From Allosphingosinicella sp042666435 (GTDB lineage: Bacteria; Pseudomonadota; Alphaproteobacteria; Sphingomonadales; Sphingomonadaceae): DNA of 64,000 bases. Every line of letters starts with the position of its first letter. Position 1 is the stretch's first letter. The position numbers were made by a program, and so were the translations under genes. Where the stretch lies: contig NZ_JBHTDC010000001.1 in NCBI RefSeq assembly GCF_042666435.1, forward strand, positions 310,001 through 374,000, written 5' to 3'. Under the pieces are notes generated by a model that saw only the letters and a program-made list of their open reading frames with translations, was not told the DNA's origin and ran no database searches. Positions 35,169 through 42,121 of the stretch are shown one piece after another.

Positions 35169-35867
35169 TCAGATGCGTTCCGGCGGACCTTCGAGGAAGC
35201 GGCCGATCCAGCGCGCGAGGCGGAGCCGGTCGTCCGGCTCGTCGAGCGAGGCGATGGCCGCGTCGGGCTCCGGCAGGCGATCCCGCCGCGCCTCGATCAG
35301 CGCCCTGGCGAATTCCGGCTCGAATTCGGGGTGGCACTGGCAGGAGATGGCCGGCTGGTCCCCATATTCGAGGAGGCCGAACGGATTGAAGGCGCTGCCG
35401 GCGAGGGTACGGCTGTTGGGCGGCGCGACGACGACCTGGTCCTGGTGGGAGACCGGAATGGCGACGGAGGGTGCGTCGTCCATCCACGGCGCGCGGTGTC
35501 GAACCTCGTAGCGATGAAGCCCGATGCCCCACCCCTTGTCGGATTTGGCGACCCGCCCGCCGAACGCCTCCGCCATGATCTGGTGGCCGAAGCAGATGCC
35601 GACCAATTTGGTCCTGCCCTTCGCGGTCCTCAACCAGTCCGCCAGCGCGGCGATCCAGGGCCGGTCGTCATAGACGCCGGCGGGAGACCCCGTGATCACA
35701 TAGGCGTCCTGCTCCTCCACCGCCGCGGGCAGCTCGCCGGCCTGGACGTCGTAGGTCGTATAGGCATGGCCCTCGCCGAGGAGCGCGCGGACCATCCCCG
35801 GATAGCGCCCGAACCGCTCCGCCAGGCCCGGCGGCGGTCCGCCCGTTTCGAGAATTCCGATCTTCAT
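35169..35867 (-). CDS. class I glutamine amidotransferase-like protein
   Basis: 232 residues comprising only the GATase1 domain: oxyanion segment ITGSPAGVYDD, nucleophile C92 in GICFGHQ, and H179/E181 in CHPEFEPE. The catalytic triad is complete. It resembles stand-alone GMP-synthase-like amidotransferases, some of which hydrolyse gamma-glutamyl compounds; the partner or substrate cannot be told from sequence. It is probably co-transcribed with the FMN reductase. Confidence 0.88.
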   Translation of the reverse strand: MKIGILETGGPPPGLAERFGRYPGMVRALLGEGHAYTTYDVQAGELPAAVEEQDAYVITGSPAGVYDDRPWIAALADWLRTAKGRTKLVGICFGHQIMAEAFGGRVAKSDKGWGIGLHRYEVRHRAPWMDDAPSVAIPVSHQDQVVVAPPNSRTLAGSAFNPFGLLEYGDQPAISCQCHPEFEPEFARALIEARRDRLPEPDAAIASLDEPDDRLRLARWIGRFLEGPPERI

Positions 35868-35939
35868 GGCGCCGCCTCTCTAACGTCGCTCCGCCGCGTG
35901 TGGAACGCTCGGCTCCGCGGCGACGGAAAAGTGAGGAAA

Positions 35940-36016
35940 TGGTAGCGGAGGAGGGACTTGAACCCCCGACACGCGGATTATGATTCCGCTGCTCTAACCA
36001 GCTGAGCTACTCCGCC
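35940..36016 (-). tRNA. tRNA-Met (CAT), elongator type
   Basis: 77 nt including an encoded CCA. The anticodon loop, read on the minus strand, is ATCATAA on a GCGGA/TCCGC stem, giving anticodon CAT. The acceptor arm is GGCGGAG with CTCCGCT, beginning with a G1-U72 wobble, as is usual for elongator Met in related genomes; initiator features (unpaired 1-72, GGG stem) are absent. tRNA-Ile2 with a lysidine-modified CAT is the alternative but less likely. Confidence 0.9.
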
Positions 36017-36103
36017 CCAAGGGCGCGGCGGCGGCCGCCGCTCTCGCGAAGCGGCGCTATAAGCAGCGCCGCTGCACCGGTCAACCGCGCCGACGGGTCC
36101 TCC

Positions 36104-36128
36104 GGAACCCGCCGCGCTTCCTGTCGTT
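36104..36128 (+). promoter_or_regulatory. EcfG-type (general stress response) promoter
   Basis: GGAAC at 36104-36108, 16 bases, then CGTT at 36125-36128: exact match to the sigma-EcfG consensus, with the expected start of transcription about 30 bases before the ATG at 36168. Confidence 0.72.
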
Positions 36129-36167
36129 CACGAGGCAACGGGCTTCGCCCCCGACCGGAGACAAGAC

Positions 36168-36602
36168 ATGGAATTGCTGACCCCATTGGAGACATTCTGC
36201 CGGCTGATCCTCCGTTCCAAGGAGAATGAGGCCCAGGTGCCGGCCGTCGATCCGGACGAGGATGCCGACAATGTCGACGACCTCGACGACGACGACGATG
36301 AAAGCGGCGAGGCCTTGTCGGTGCTGGAGGACGAGCTGAACTCCAGCGTCGAGGAGGAGATCCGCGCGACGCTGGACGATCTCGCCGACGATCAATTGGC
36401 CGAAACGCTGGCGCTCGCCTGGGTCGGCCGGGGCACCTATGATTCGAGCGAATGGGACGACGCCTTCCAGGAAGCGACCGACGGCGTCGAGGAGGATAGC
36501 GAGAGCGTCATCGACGAGCTGATGGAAATGCCCTTGCTGGCCTCGCATCTCGAAGCGGGCCTGGCAGCGTTCGACTATAGCTGCGAGGGCGCGGCCTCAT
36601 AG
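36168..36602 (+). CDS. acidic protein, DUF3775-like
   Basis: 144 residues, very acidic: a run rich in Asp at about 30-50 (DDLDDDDDESGE) with no signal peptide. The C-terminal part (LAETLALAWVGRGTYDSSEW...LMEMPLLASHLEAGLAAF) resembles DUF3775, an uncharacterised alphaproteobacterial domain. The N-terminal MELLTPLETFCRLILRSKE is likewise typical of that family. It stands alone behind an EcfG-type promoter, so it is predicted to be a general-stress gene. Molecular role unknown. Confidence 0.72.
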   Translation: MELLTPLETFCRLILRSKENEAQVPAVDPDEDADNVDDLDDDDDESGEALSVLEDELNSSVEEEIRATLDDLADDQLAETLALAWVGRGTYDSSEWDDAFQEATDGVEEDSESVIDELMEMPLLASHLEAGLAAFDYSCEGAAS

Positions 36603-36699
36603 GCGGCGGGGGCTCGCGCGTGGCCCGGTGTTGCCGCGCAGGCGCCATCGGGCACGTCCTTCTCGCATCCCGTGCGGAGACCGTATATCGGACGCCCGC

Positions 36700-38037
36700 A
36701 TGACCTATCAGATCCAGATCATCGGCGGCGGGCTCGCCGGGTCCGAGGCCGCGTGGCAGCTCGCCGAAGCGGGCGTCAAGGTGCGACTGTCGGAGATGCG
36801 GGGAGTCGAAGGCACCCCCGCCCACCATACGGACGGATTGGCCGAGCTGGTCTGCTCGAACAGCTTCCGCTCCGATGACGCCGAGAGCAATGCGGTGGGC
36901 CTGCTCCATGCCGAGATGCGCGCGCTGGGCTCGCTCGTCATGGCCGCCGCCGACGCCCACAAGGTGCCGGCGGGCTCGGCGCTGGCGGTCGACCGCGACG
37001 GCTTTTCCGCCGAGGTCACCGCGCGCATCCTGGCGCACCCCAATATCGAGCTGGTGCGCGAGCGGATCGACCGCCTCCCCGCCTCCGGCCTTGCCATCGT
37101 CGCGACGGGGCCGCTGACCGCCGCGGCTTTGGCGGAGTCGATCGGCGCCGCGACCGGGAGCGACCATCTCGCCTTCTTCGATGCCATCGCGCCAATCGTG
37201 CACCGCGATTCGATCGACATGGACATTTGCTGGATGGCCTCGCGCTGGGACAAAGTGGGGCCTGAAGGTGACGGCAAAGATTATATCAACTGCCCGATGA
37301 CCAAGGACGAATATCTCGCTTTCCACCAGGGCCTGATCGACGGCGAGAAGACCGAGTTCAAGGATTGGGAGAAGGACACGCCCTATTTCGAGGGGTGCAT
37401 GCCGATCGAGGTGATGGCGGCACGCGGGCTCGACACGCTGCGCTACGGCCCGATGAAGCCGGTCGGGCTCGACGACCCCAGGACCGGGCGCTGGCCCCAT
37501 GCCGTCGTGCAGCTCCGCCAGGACAATAAGCTCGGCACCTTGTGGAACATGGTCGGGTTCCAGACCAAGCTTAAACATGGCGAGCAGGTGCGGCTGTTCC
37601 GGACCATTCCCGGGCTGGAGAAGGCCGAGTTCGCCCGGCTCGGCGGCCTCCACCGCAACACCTTCATCAATTCGCCCGAACTGCTCGACGGCCAGCTCCG
37701 GCTGCGGAAGGCGCCGCACATTCGCTTCGCCGGCCAGATCACCGGCTGCGAAGGCTATGTGGAATCGGCCGCCATGGGGCTGCTCGCGGGCCGCTTCGCC
37801 GCCGCCGAGATCCAAGGCGGCGAGATGGCCCCGCCGCCGCCGGCGACGGCGTTCGGCGCGCTGCTCGGCCACATCACCGGCGGCGCCGACGCCAGGACCT
37901 ATCAGCCGATGAACGTCAATTTCGGCCTGTTCCCGCCGATCGAGGGCAAGACGAAGAAGAAGGACCGCAAGGCGCTCTACACGTCGCGGGCGCGGGAGGC
38001 GCTGAGCGAATGGCGGGCGCAATCAGGGCAGCTTTGA
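36700..38037 (+). CDS. trmFO: FAD/folate-dependent tRNA m5U54 methyltransferase
   Basis: Methylates U54 of the T-loop in tRNA using methylene-THF as carbon donor. 445 residues from the ATG at 36700; the N-terminal GGGLAGSEAAWQLAEAGVKV is the FAD motif. The catalytic cysteines appear in ELVCSNSFRSD and EGCMPIEVMA. The TrmFO-specific C-terminal YQPMNVNFGLFPP segment is present. It replaces the SAM-dependent TrmA of enterics. It stands alone, followed by a degenerate palindromic repeat. Confidence 0.95.
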   Translation: MTYQIQIIGGGLAGSEAAWQLAEAGVKVRLSEMRGVEGTPAHHTDGLAELVCSNSFRSDDAESNAVGLLHAEMRALGSLVMAAADAHKVPAGSALAVDRDGFSAEVTARILAHPNIELVRERIDRLPASGLAIVATGPLTAAALAESIGAATGSDHLAFFDAIAPIVHRDSIDMDICWMASRWDKVGPEGDGKDYINCPMTKDEYLAFHQGLIDGEKTEFKDWEKDTPYFEGCMPIEVMAARGLDTLRYGPMKPVGLDDPRTGRWPHAVVQLRQDNKLGTLWNMVGFQTKLKHGEQVRLFRTIPGLEKAEFARLGGLHRNTFINSPELLDGQLRLRKAPHIRFAGQITGCEGYVESAAMGLLAGRFAAAEIQGGEMAPPPPATAFGALLGHITGGADARTYQPMNVNFGLFPPIEGKTKKKDRKALYTSRAREALSEWRAQSGQL

Positions 38038-38081
38038 CCTGGGGAACCAGTACTTATGTTCCAAGGAATAGGGGTCAACGC

Positions 38082-38145
38082 GTTTCAGGGTCCACCTACC
38101 CACCCAATGTGTGGCTCGGATATGGATGCTGAAACAAGTTCAGCA
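38082..38145. repeat. degenerate palindromic repeat, CCTGAAC type
   Basis: A worn relative of the element at 8030-8107. A truncated left arm (38082-38094, GTTTCAGGGTCCA) matches 11 of 13 positions against 38123-38135, and a 7-bp hairpin TGCTGAA/TTCAGCA (38127-38145) is intact. The loop also keeps a GGCTCG core seen in the first copy. It may terminate trmFO or the convergent EF-hand gene. Confidence 0.6.
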
Positions 38146-38183
38146 TGACGAGATGGTGCAATCCACTCATTATGCCCTAAGCC

Positions 38184-38612
38184 TTAGCACGCGCATTTCT
38201 TCGGCTTCGTGACCCGCTTTGTCGTCAGGAATTCGGCCGCGTTGAGGGCGCCCGAGCGGTCCTTGTCGGCCTCGGCGAACTTGTCCGACGTGGTCACCGC
38301 CCATTCCTCGAAATCGAGGCGGCCGTCCTTGTCGGTATCGAGCTTCTCCCACGCATTCCGGCGGCTGGCCATCATCTCGGCCCGGGTGATGGCGCCGTCC
38401 TCATTGTCGTCATAGCGGCCGAAGCGCTTCTGCTCGGCGGTCTTGTCGGCGGCGGGAGGCGCCGAGGGCGGTTGCGACAGCGGCGCGAACAGCGGCTGCG
38501 CGGAGGGCGCGGGCGGCACCGGATCGTCGGCCCCGGCGCGGCTGGTCCAGATCACGAAACCGGCGGCGACCAGCAGCAAGGCCGAAGCGGCGCCTGCGAG
38601 ATAGCGGAGCAT
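38184..38612 (-). CDS. membrane-anchored EF-hand calcium-binding protein
   Basis: 142 residues. An N-terminal membrane anchor or signal (about 4-22), a Pro-rich linker, then three EF-hand loops: DDNEDGAITRAE, DTDKDGRLDFEE and DKDRSGALNAAE, each with the Asp/Asn positions for Ca2+. The tail is KKCAC. It is likely periplasmic and could sense or buffer calcium near the envelope. No enzymatic domain is present. It stands alone between trmFO and the phytoene-synthase-like gene. Confidence 0.88.
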   Translation of the reverse strand: MLRYLAGAASALLLVAAGFVIWTSRAGADDPVPPAPSAQPLFAPLSQPPSAPPAADKTAEQKRFGRYDDNEDGAITRAEMMASRRNAWEKLDTDKDGRLDFEEWAVTTSDKFAEADKDRSGALNAAEFLTTKRVTKPKKCAC

Positions 38613-38653
38613 GTCCCCCTCCCCTGCGATGGAGGGCCGAGCCTAGCGCAGAA

Positions 38654-39313
38654 TCAGCGGCCGGTGAACCGGTGGCGCAACATCCGCGCCATGCGCTTTG
38701 GCGAGCCTTGCGGCTCCATTGGCTGGAGGCCGCGCGCGGCATCGCGGCGGGCGAGCGCGTGGAGCATGCCCAGCGGCCGCAGCCGGGCCGGCCAGCGTCC
38801 CTTCCCGGCGGCGGGCAGTCGCCGCCGGGCCGCATCCAGGGCCGAGGCCGCGTCGGGCGCGCCGCTATGCCGGGCCAGATCGACCAGCGCCCAGACCTCC
38901 CCGGCCCGCTCGACCTCGACGCCAGGGCCGTCGCCGAGCAACGCAGCGGAGAAGCGGAAAAGCAACCGTCCCCGGCCGGCATAGAGATCGAGATCGTCGG
39001 ACGAGAGCGGATCCTGCCCGGTCAGGACCGACCATCCTTCCTCCAGCCCGGCAAGGTCCGCGCCGGAGACCGTCGGCACCACATGCTCCGCCAGCGCCTG
39101 CAAGGTTGGTTCGGCCGGCGCCTTTTCCCGATCCAGCTTCTCCAGCGCCTCGCACCACCAGGCGAGCTTGATCCGCGCGATCAGCGGCTCGGAGCCGCCG
39201 CCCAAGGCCGCGCCGAGCGCGGCATCGAGCCGCCAAAGGGCCTCGACGGCGGCGCGGCGGCGGGCGGGAACGTAGCTGAGCGCGAGAATGCGGTCGGGGT
39301 CGAGCGGCGTCAT
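38654..39313 (-). CDS. short squalene/phytoene synthase-fold protein (NDUFAF6-like)
   Basis: 219 residues, shorter than the usual 280-300 for squalene/phytoene synthases. The helical start (DRILALSYVPARRRAAVEALWRLD) and LARIKLAWWCEALEKLD-like segment fit the fold, but neither Asp-rich D-x3-D metal motif is visible. This matches the NDUFAF6-like branch thought to aid complex I assembly rather than isoprenoid coupling. No carotenoid gene is adjacent. It is 10 bases after the pgl stop, so probably co-transcribed with pgl. Confidence 0.75.
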   Translation of the reverse strand: MTPLDPDRILALSYVPARRRAAVEALWRLDAALGAALGGGSEPLIARIKLAWWCEALEKLDREKAPAEPTLQALAEHVVPTVSGADLAGLEEGWSVLTGQDPLSSDDLDLYAGRGRLLFRFSAALLGDGPGVEVERAGEVWALVDLARHSGAPDAASALDAARRRLPAAGKGRWPARLRPLGMLHALARRDAARGLQPMEPQGSPKRMARMLRHRFTGR

Positions 39314-39323
39314 GCGCGCGCCT

Positions 39324-40040
39324 TTATTCCGCGGCGCTCCAGAAGATGTCGATGGGCACGTCCATCCCGGCGATGACGCGCCCGATCGGCGTTGACGATA
39401 GCGGGCCTTCCTCGATCGCCCGTTCGAGGAGCGCGCGTTTGCCGTCGCCGGCGATGGCGATCATCACCGCGCGGGCGGAGGAGAGAGCCGGCGCGGTCAG
39501 GGTCACGCGGTCGACGGCGGCGAATTCGGGCATCGGATCGGGACGGACGCCGATCGCCCGCCGCTCGCGGGGGCCGTTCACCGCCCGGTCGAAATCGGGG
39601 CCGGGGAAGATCGAGGCGGTGTGGCCGTCCCGGGCCATGCCGAGGAGGACGAGATCGAGCGGCCAGTCGACGCGCTTCAGCCGCTCGTCGGCGAGCCGTC
39701 CGGCTTCGCGATAATCGCCCAGCGCCGATTCGTCGACCAAAGGCACGACTTCGGCGCCGACCGGATCGAACCAGCGGCGGAGCTGGCGGACCATGCTGGT
39801 CTCGTCGTCGTGGCCGACCAGCCGATCATCGGTCGGGACGACCGTCACCTTCGACCAGTCGAGGTCGTCCCTGGCGACGAGCGCTTCATGGATATGGTCG
39901 CGCCTGGGGCCGCCGGCCAGGGCGAGGCGCGCATTGCCATGGGCCTCGATCGCGCTTTCGATGACGAAGGCGATATCGCCCGCCGCCTGCTCGGCCAGGT
40001 CCTTGGGCGAATCGAACTCCCACCATTCCACTTCGTCCAT
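39324..40040 (-). CDS. pgl: 6-phosphogluconolactonase
   Basis: Hydrolyses 6-phosphogluconolactone in the pentose phosphate / Entner-Doudoroff route. 238 residues; family motifs are LALAGGPRRDHIHEAL (phosphate site), WSKVTVVPTDDRLV and LLGMARDGHTASIFPG. The ATG at 40040 is chosen since GGAG lies nine bases upstream; the ATG at 40049 directly abuts that GGAG. zwf and edd are not in the window. Upstream on the same strand, after 86 bases, is the sulfatase-fold gene. Confidence 0.9.
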   Translation of the reverse strand: MDEVEWWEFDSPKDLAEQAAGDIAFVIESAIEAHGNARLALAGGPRRDHIHEALVARDDLDWSKVTVVPTDDRLVGHDDETSMVRQLRRWFDPVGAEVVPLVDESALGDYREAGRLADERLKRVDWPLDLVLLGMARDGHTASIFPGPDFDRAVNGPRERRAIGVRPDPMPEFAAVDRVTLTAPALSSARAVMIAIAGDGKRALLERAIEEGPLSSTPIGRVIAGMDVPIDIFWSAAE

Positions 40041-40126
40041 CTGCGGCATCTCCAACGGCTTCGCCCCACGCGGGGCCACGCGCCCCCATAGCGGCTATGG
40101 CCGCGCGGGCAAACCGGGAGCGGCGG

Positions 40127-41479
40127 CTAGAGCGGCGGGCGCGGCTTGTGGCGGAGCAGGAACCAGTCGACCTCGCCGAGCCGGAACCGGCTCTTGGCCG
40201 ACCGCTCCCAGAGCGGGGTGTGGTGATCGCCGACCAGCAGGATGTCGGTCGGCGGAAGCGCCGGGTCGGCGGCGATGGCGGCGACGCGGTCGAAGATATC
40301 GGCCCAATAGCCGGAGAGCTGGCAGACCGTCTCATTGTCGATGCGCGGCGCGTCGGACAGGCAATCGAGCCGCCCGCCCTGCTTCGGCACGAACGGGATG
40401 TGGGAGTTGAGCGTGAGCCAGTAGACGAGCTTCGGCCGGTCCGAGGACGCCAGCAGCTCGGCCCGCACGACCCGGGCGAGCTCGTCGTCGCACAGGCCGT
40501 CGAACACGCTGCCGCAATGCGACGGCACCAAGGCGGGATGTTCGCGGCGTATGTCCGGCTCGAAATGCGAGCGCGCGAAGCCGATCCGCGGATACCAGGC
40601 GTCGCGGCTGAACATTTGGGCGGTGAAGCCGTGATAGGAAATCGTGTCATAGCCCCGCGCGGCGAGCCGGCGCGGCAGGCAGTCATAGTCGCCCGGCGTC
40701 AGATAATGGAGATAGTCGGCGCGCCTGCCGCACAGCTCCCGGGATTCGGCGGCGGTCGTCGAGCCGGAATAACGCGTCGTGCCGGTCTCATAATCATAGC
40801 CGCCGCGAGAGGCGAGGCGCTCCAGGCTTCGCGACACCAGAGCCCCGTCCCTCGGCTCGGCGAAGGCGCCCATCCCTTCGACCATCACGATGAGCAGATT
40901 ATGGCCCCGCTCGGCGACCGCGTCGGCGGTGAGGCCGGCCTTGCCGACCGCGCTCTCGAACGGGGCGGCCGTTCCCGTCTCGGTAAAAGGGAGGTTGACC
41001 TTGTAATCGAGCAGAACCAGCGCGAAGGCGAGCAACGCCGCCGGCGTCGGCGAGGCGCCGCGCAGGCTGGATCGATGGCGGATCGTCAGCCAGGCGGCGA
41101 GCAGCGCGCTCGCCGCGACCGCCGCCGCGATGAAGATGTAGAAAGCGGAGGCGGCGGGATCGATCGCCGCCATGAAGCGCAGGGAATCGACCGCGGTGGC
41201 GATCGGCAGGTGGAAGGCGATGGCGACGATGAGGCCGAGGTCGATGACCGCCGCACCGAGGAAGAGCGGCCACGCCGTCCACCGCGGCAGCGCCAGCGCG
41301 AGCAATCCGGCCGCAAGGTAGAGCAGAGGCGAGAGCAGACGCTCGGCGATGTAGAAGGGCATGGTCGCCAGGAACAAGGCGTTGGGGAGGATGCCGAGGA
41401 TGAAGGCGAGGCCCAGCGACCGTCGATCGAACGGAGTGAAGCGCCGTTCGGCCAATCCTCGCATCGCCAGCTCAGCCAC
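40127..41479 (-). CDS. sulfatase-fold membrane enzyme (LTA synthase/phosphoethanolamine transferase-like)
   Basis: 450 residues: four or five membrane spans in the first 160, then an extracytoplasmic alkaline-phosphatase-fold domain. Segments include NLLIVMVEGMG (first metal site), TTRYSGSTTAAES (likely Thr nucleophile), LVYWLTLNSHIPF and LLVGDHHTPLW (second metal site). Such enzymes move phosphoglycerol or phosphoethanolamine onto glycans or lipid A, or hydrolyse such groups. The domain is shorter than EptA (about 540) and lacks its Cys set. Substrate unknown. Confidence 0.82.
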   Translation of the reverse strand: MAELAMRGLAERRFTPFDRRSLGLAFILGILPNALFLATMPFYIAERLLSPLLYLAAGLLALALPRWTAWPLFLGAAVIDLGLIVAIAFHLPIATAVDSLRFMAAIDPAASAFYIFIAAAVAASALLAAWLTIRHRSSLRGASPTPAALLAFALVLLDYKVNLPFTETGTAAPFESAVGKAGLTADAVAERGHNLLIVMVEGMGAFAEPRDGALVSRSLERLASRGGYDYETGTTRYSGSTTAAESRELCGRRADYLHYLTPGDYDCLPRRLAARGYDTISYHGFTAQMFSRDAWYPRIGFARSHFEPDIRREHPALVPSHCGSVFDGLCDDELARVVRAELLASSDRPKLVYWLTLNSHIPFVPKQGGRLDCLSDAPRIDNETVCQLSGYWADIFDRVAAIAADPALPPTDILLVGDHHTPLWERSAKSRFRLGEVDWFLLRHKPRPPL

Positions 41480-41559
41480 CCCGCCATTCTCCCCGCGCCA
41501 AGGGGGAGACCCTGGCCCGGAAAGCTTAAATTAACGATAAACCCTGGCGAGCCCGCGCC

Positions 41560-41585
41560 GGAACCGCCGCCCCGGGCAAGGGGTT
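41560..41585 (+). promoter_or_regulatory. near-consensus EcfG-type promoter
   Basis: GGAAC at 41560-41564, 17 bases, then GGTT (41582-41585) where the consensus has CGTT. It is placed correctly before the DUF3008 gene, with a predicted leader of about 24 bases. One base off consensus, so moderate support. Confidence 0.5.
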
Positions 41586-41615
41586 CATCCGGGACCGGAA
41601 ACACGGAGAAAAGCC

Positions 41616-41804
41616 ATGCCCGCCAAATCCCAGGCCCAGCAGAAGGCGGCCGGCGCCGCCCTTTCCGCCAAGCGCGGCGACACCAAGAAGAGCGAGCTCA
41701 AGGGCGCGTCGAAATCGATGGAGAAATCGATGAGCGAGAAGGAGCTGGAGAAGATGGCTTCGACGAGCCGCAAGGGCAAGCCGGAGCATAAGAGCAAGGA
41801 TTGA
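41616..41804 (+). CDS. small basic protein, DUF3008 family
   Basis: 62 residues, strongly charged (many Lys/Glu/Ser), starting MPAKSQAQQKAAGAALSAKR and containing the SMSEKELEKMASTSRKGKPE segment characteristic of DUF3008. Probably a small, partly disordered cytosolic protein that is abundant under stress, but no biochemical role is established. CGGAGA ribosome site is in place. It is convergent with the 59-residue gene at 41821, and both stand behind EcfG-type promoters. Confidence 0.85.
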   Translation: MPAKSQAQQKAAGAALSAKRGDTKKSELKGASKSMEKSMSEKELEKMASTSRKGKPEHKSKD

Positions 41805-41820
41805 GCCGGCCTCCGGCTCC

Positions 41821-42000
41821 TCAATCCGGCGGGAGGATGACGCGCGGATGGGCGACGTCGTCTTCGTCTCCGCTCTTCATCCGCGCCGCGTCGCTCTCGC
41901 TTTCGGGCGGCGTGTGGCCGTCGGCCTCGGTTTCGCCCAGGATGGTCCCGCCGCGCCATGTGTGGCGCTTCGGGTCCCGATCCTTCCAGTCGTCGGTCAT
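41821..42000 (-). CDS. small hydrophilic protein of unknown function (59 aa)
   Basis: An open frame from ATG (41998-42000) to TGA (41821-41823) encodes 59 residues beginning MTDDWKDRDPKRHTWRGGT and ending HPRVILPPD. It is highly charged (Asp/Glu/Arg) with no hydrophobic span. Codon use is normal for the window, a GAGG ribosome site lies about eight bases upstream, and an exact GGAAC-N17-CGTT promoter precedes it. These features make it a real gene despite its size. No family recognised. Confidence 0.7.
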   Translation of the reverse strand: MTDDWKDRDPKRHTWRGGTILGETEADGHTPPESESDAARMKSGDEDDVAHPRVILPPD

Positions 42001-42027
42001 GATCCGCGCCTCGCCTGTTCCGGCCCC

Positions 42028-42053
42028 AACGAGCGCCGTCGCGCCCGCGTTCC
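42028..42053 (-). promoter_or_regulatory. EcfG-type (general stress response) promoter
   Basis: On the minus strand GGAAC (42049-42053), 17 bases, CGTT (42028-42031). Exact consensus elements at accepted spacing, with about 20 bases of leader before the 59-residue gene. Confidence 0.72.
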
Positions 42054-42075
42054 GCCGGCCTCGCGACGCGCGAAC

Positions 42076-42106
42076 AAAAAAAGGGGCGCCCGGAGACGCC
42101 CCTTTT
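42076..42106 (-). terminator. rho-independent terminator after the acidic orphan gene
   Basis: A perfect 10-bp stem, AAAAGGGGCG (42079-42088) with CGCCCCTTTT (42097-42106), an 8-base loop and, in the minus direction, a run of seven T. It insulates the orphan gene at 42122-43456 from the EcfG-type promoter just downstream. Confidence 0.85.
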
Positions 42107-42121
42107 CTCAGTCGAGCCCGT

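Noticed and set aside
35940..36016. Possible tRNA-Ile2 (CAT read by lysidine)
   Set aside because: The arm sequences match the elongator Met pattern of related genomes; Ile2 identity elements in the acceptor stem were not seen. It cannot be fully excluded by eye.
41525..41540. CtrA-type site (TTAA pairs) before the DUF3008 gene
   Set aside because: The two TTAA half-sites are one base apart and not seven, so the consensus is not met.
40097..41791. 564-codon open frame across the sulfatase-fold gene and the DUF3008 gene
   Set aside because: It reads through the antisense of one gene and in another frame of DUF3008, and has no recognisable domain.
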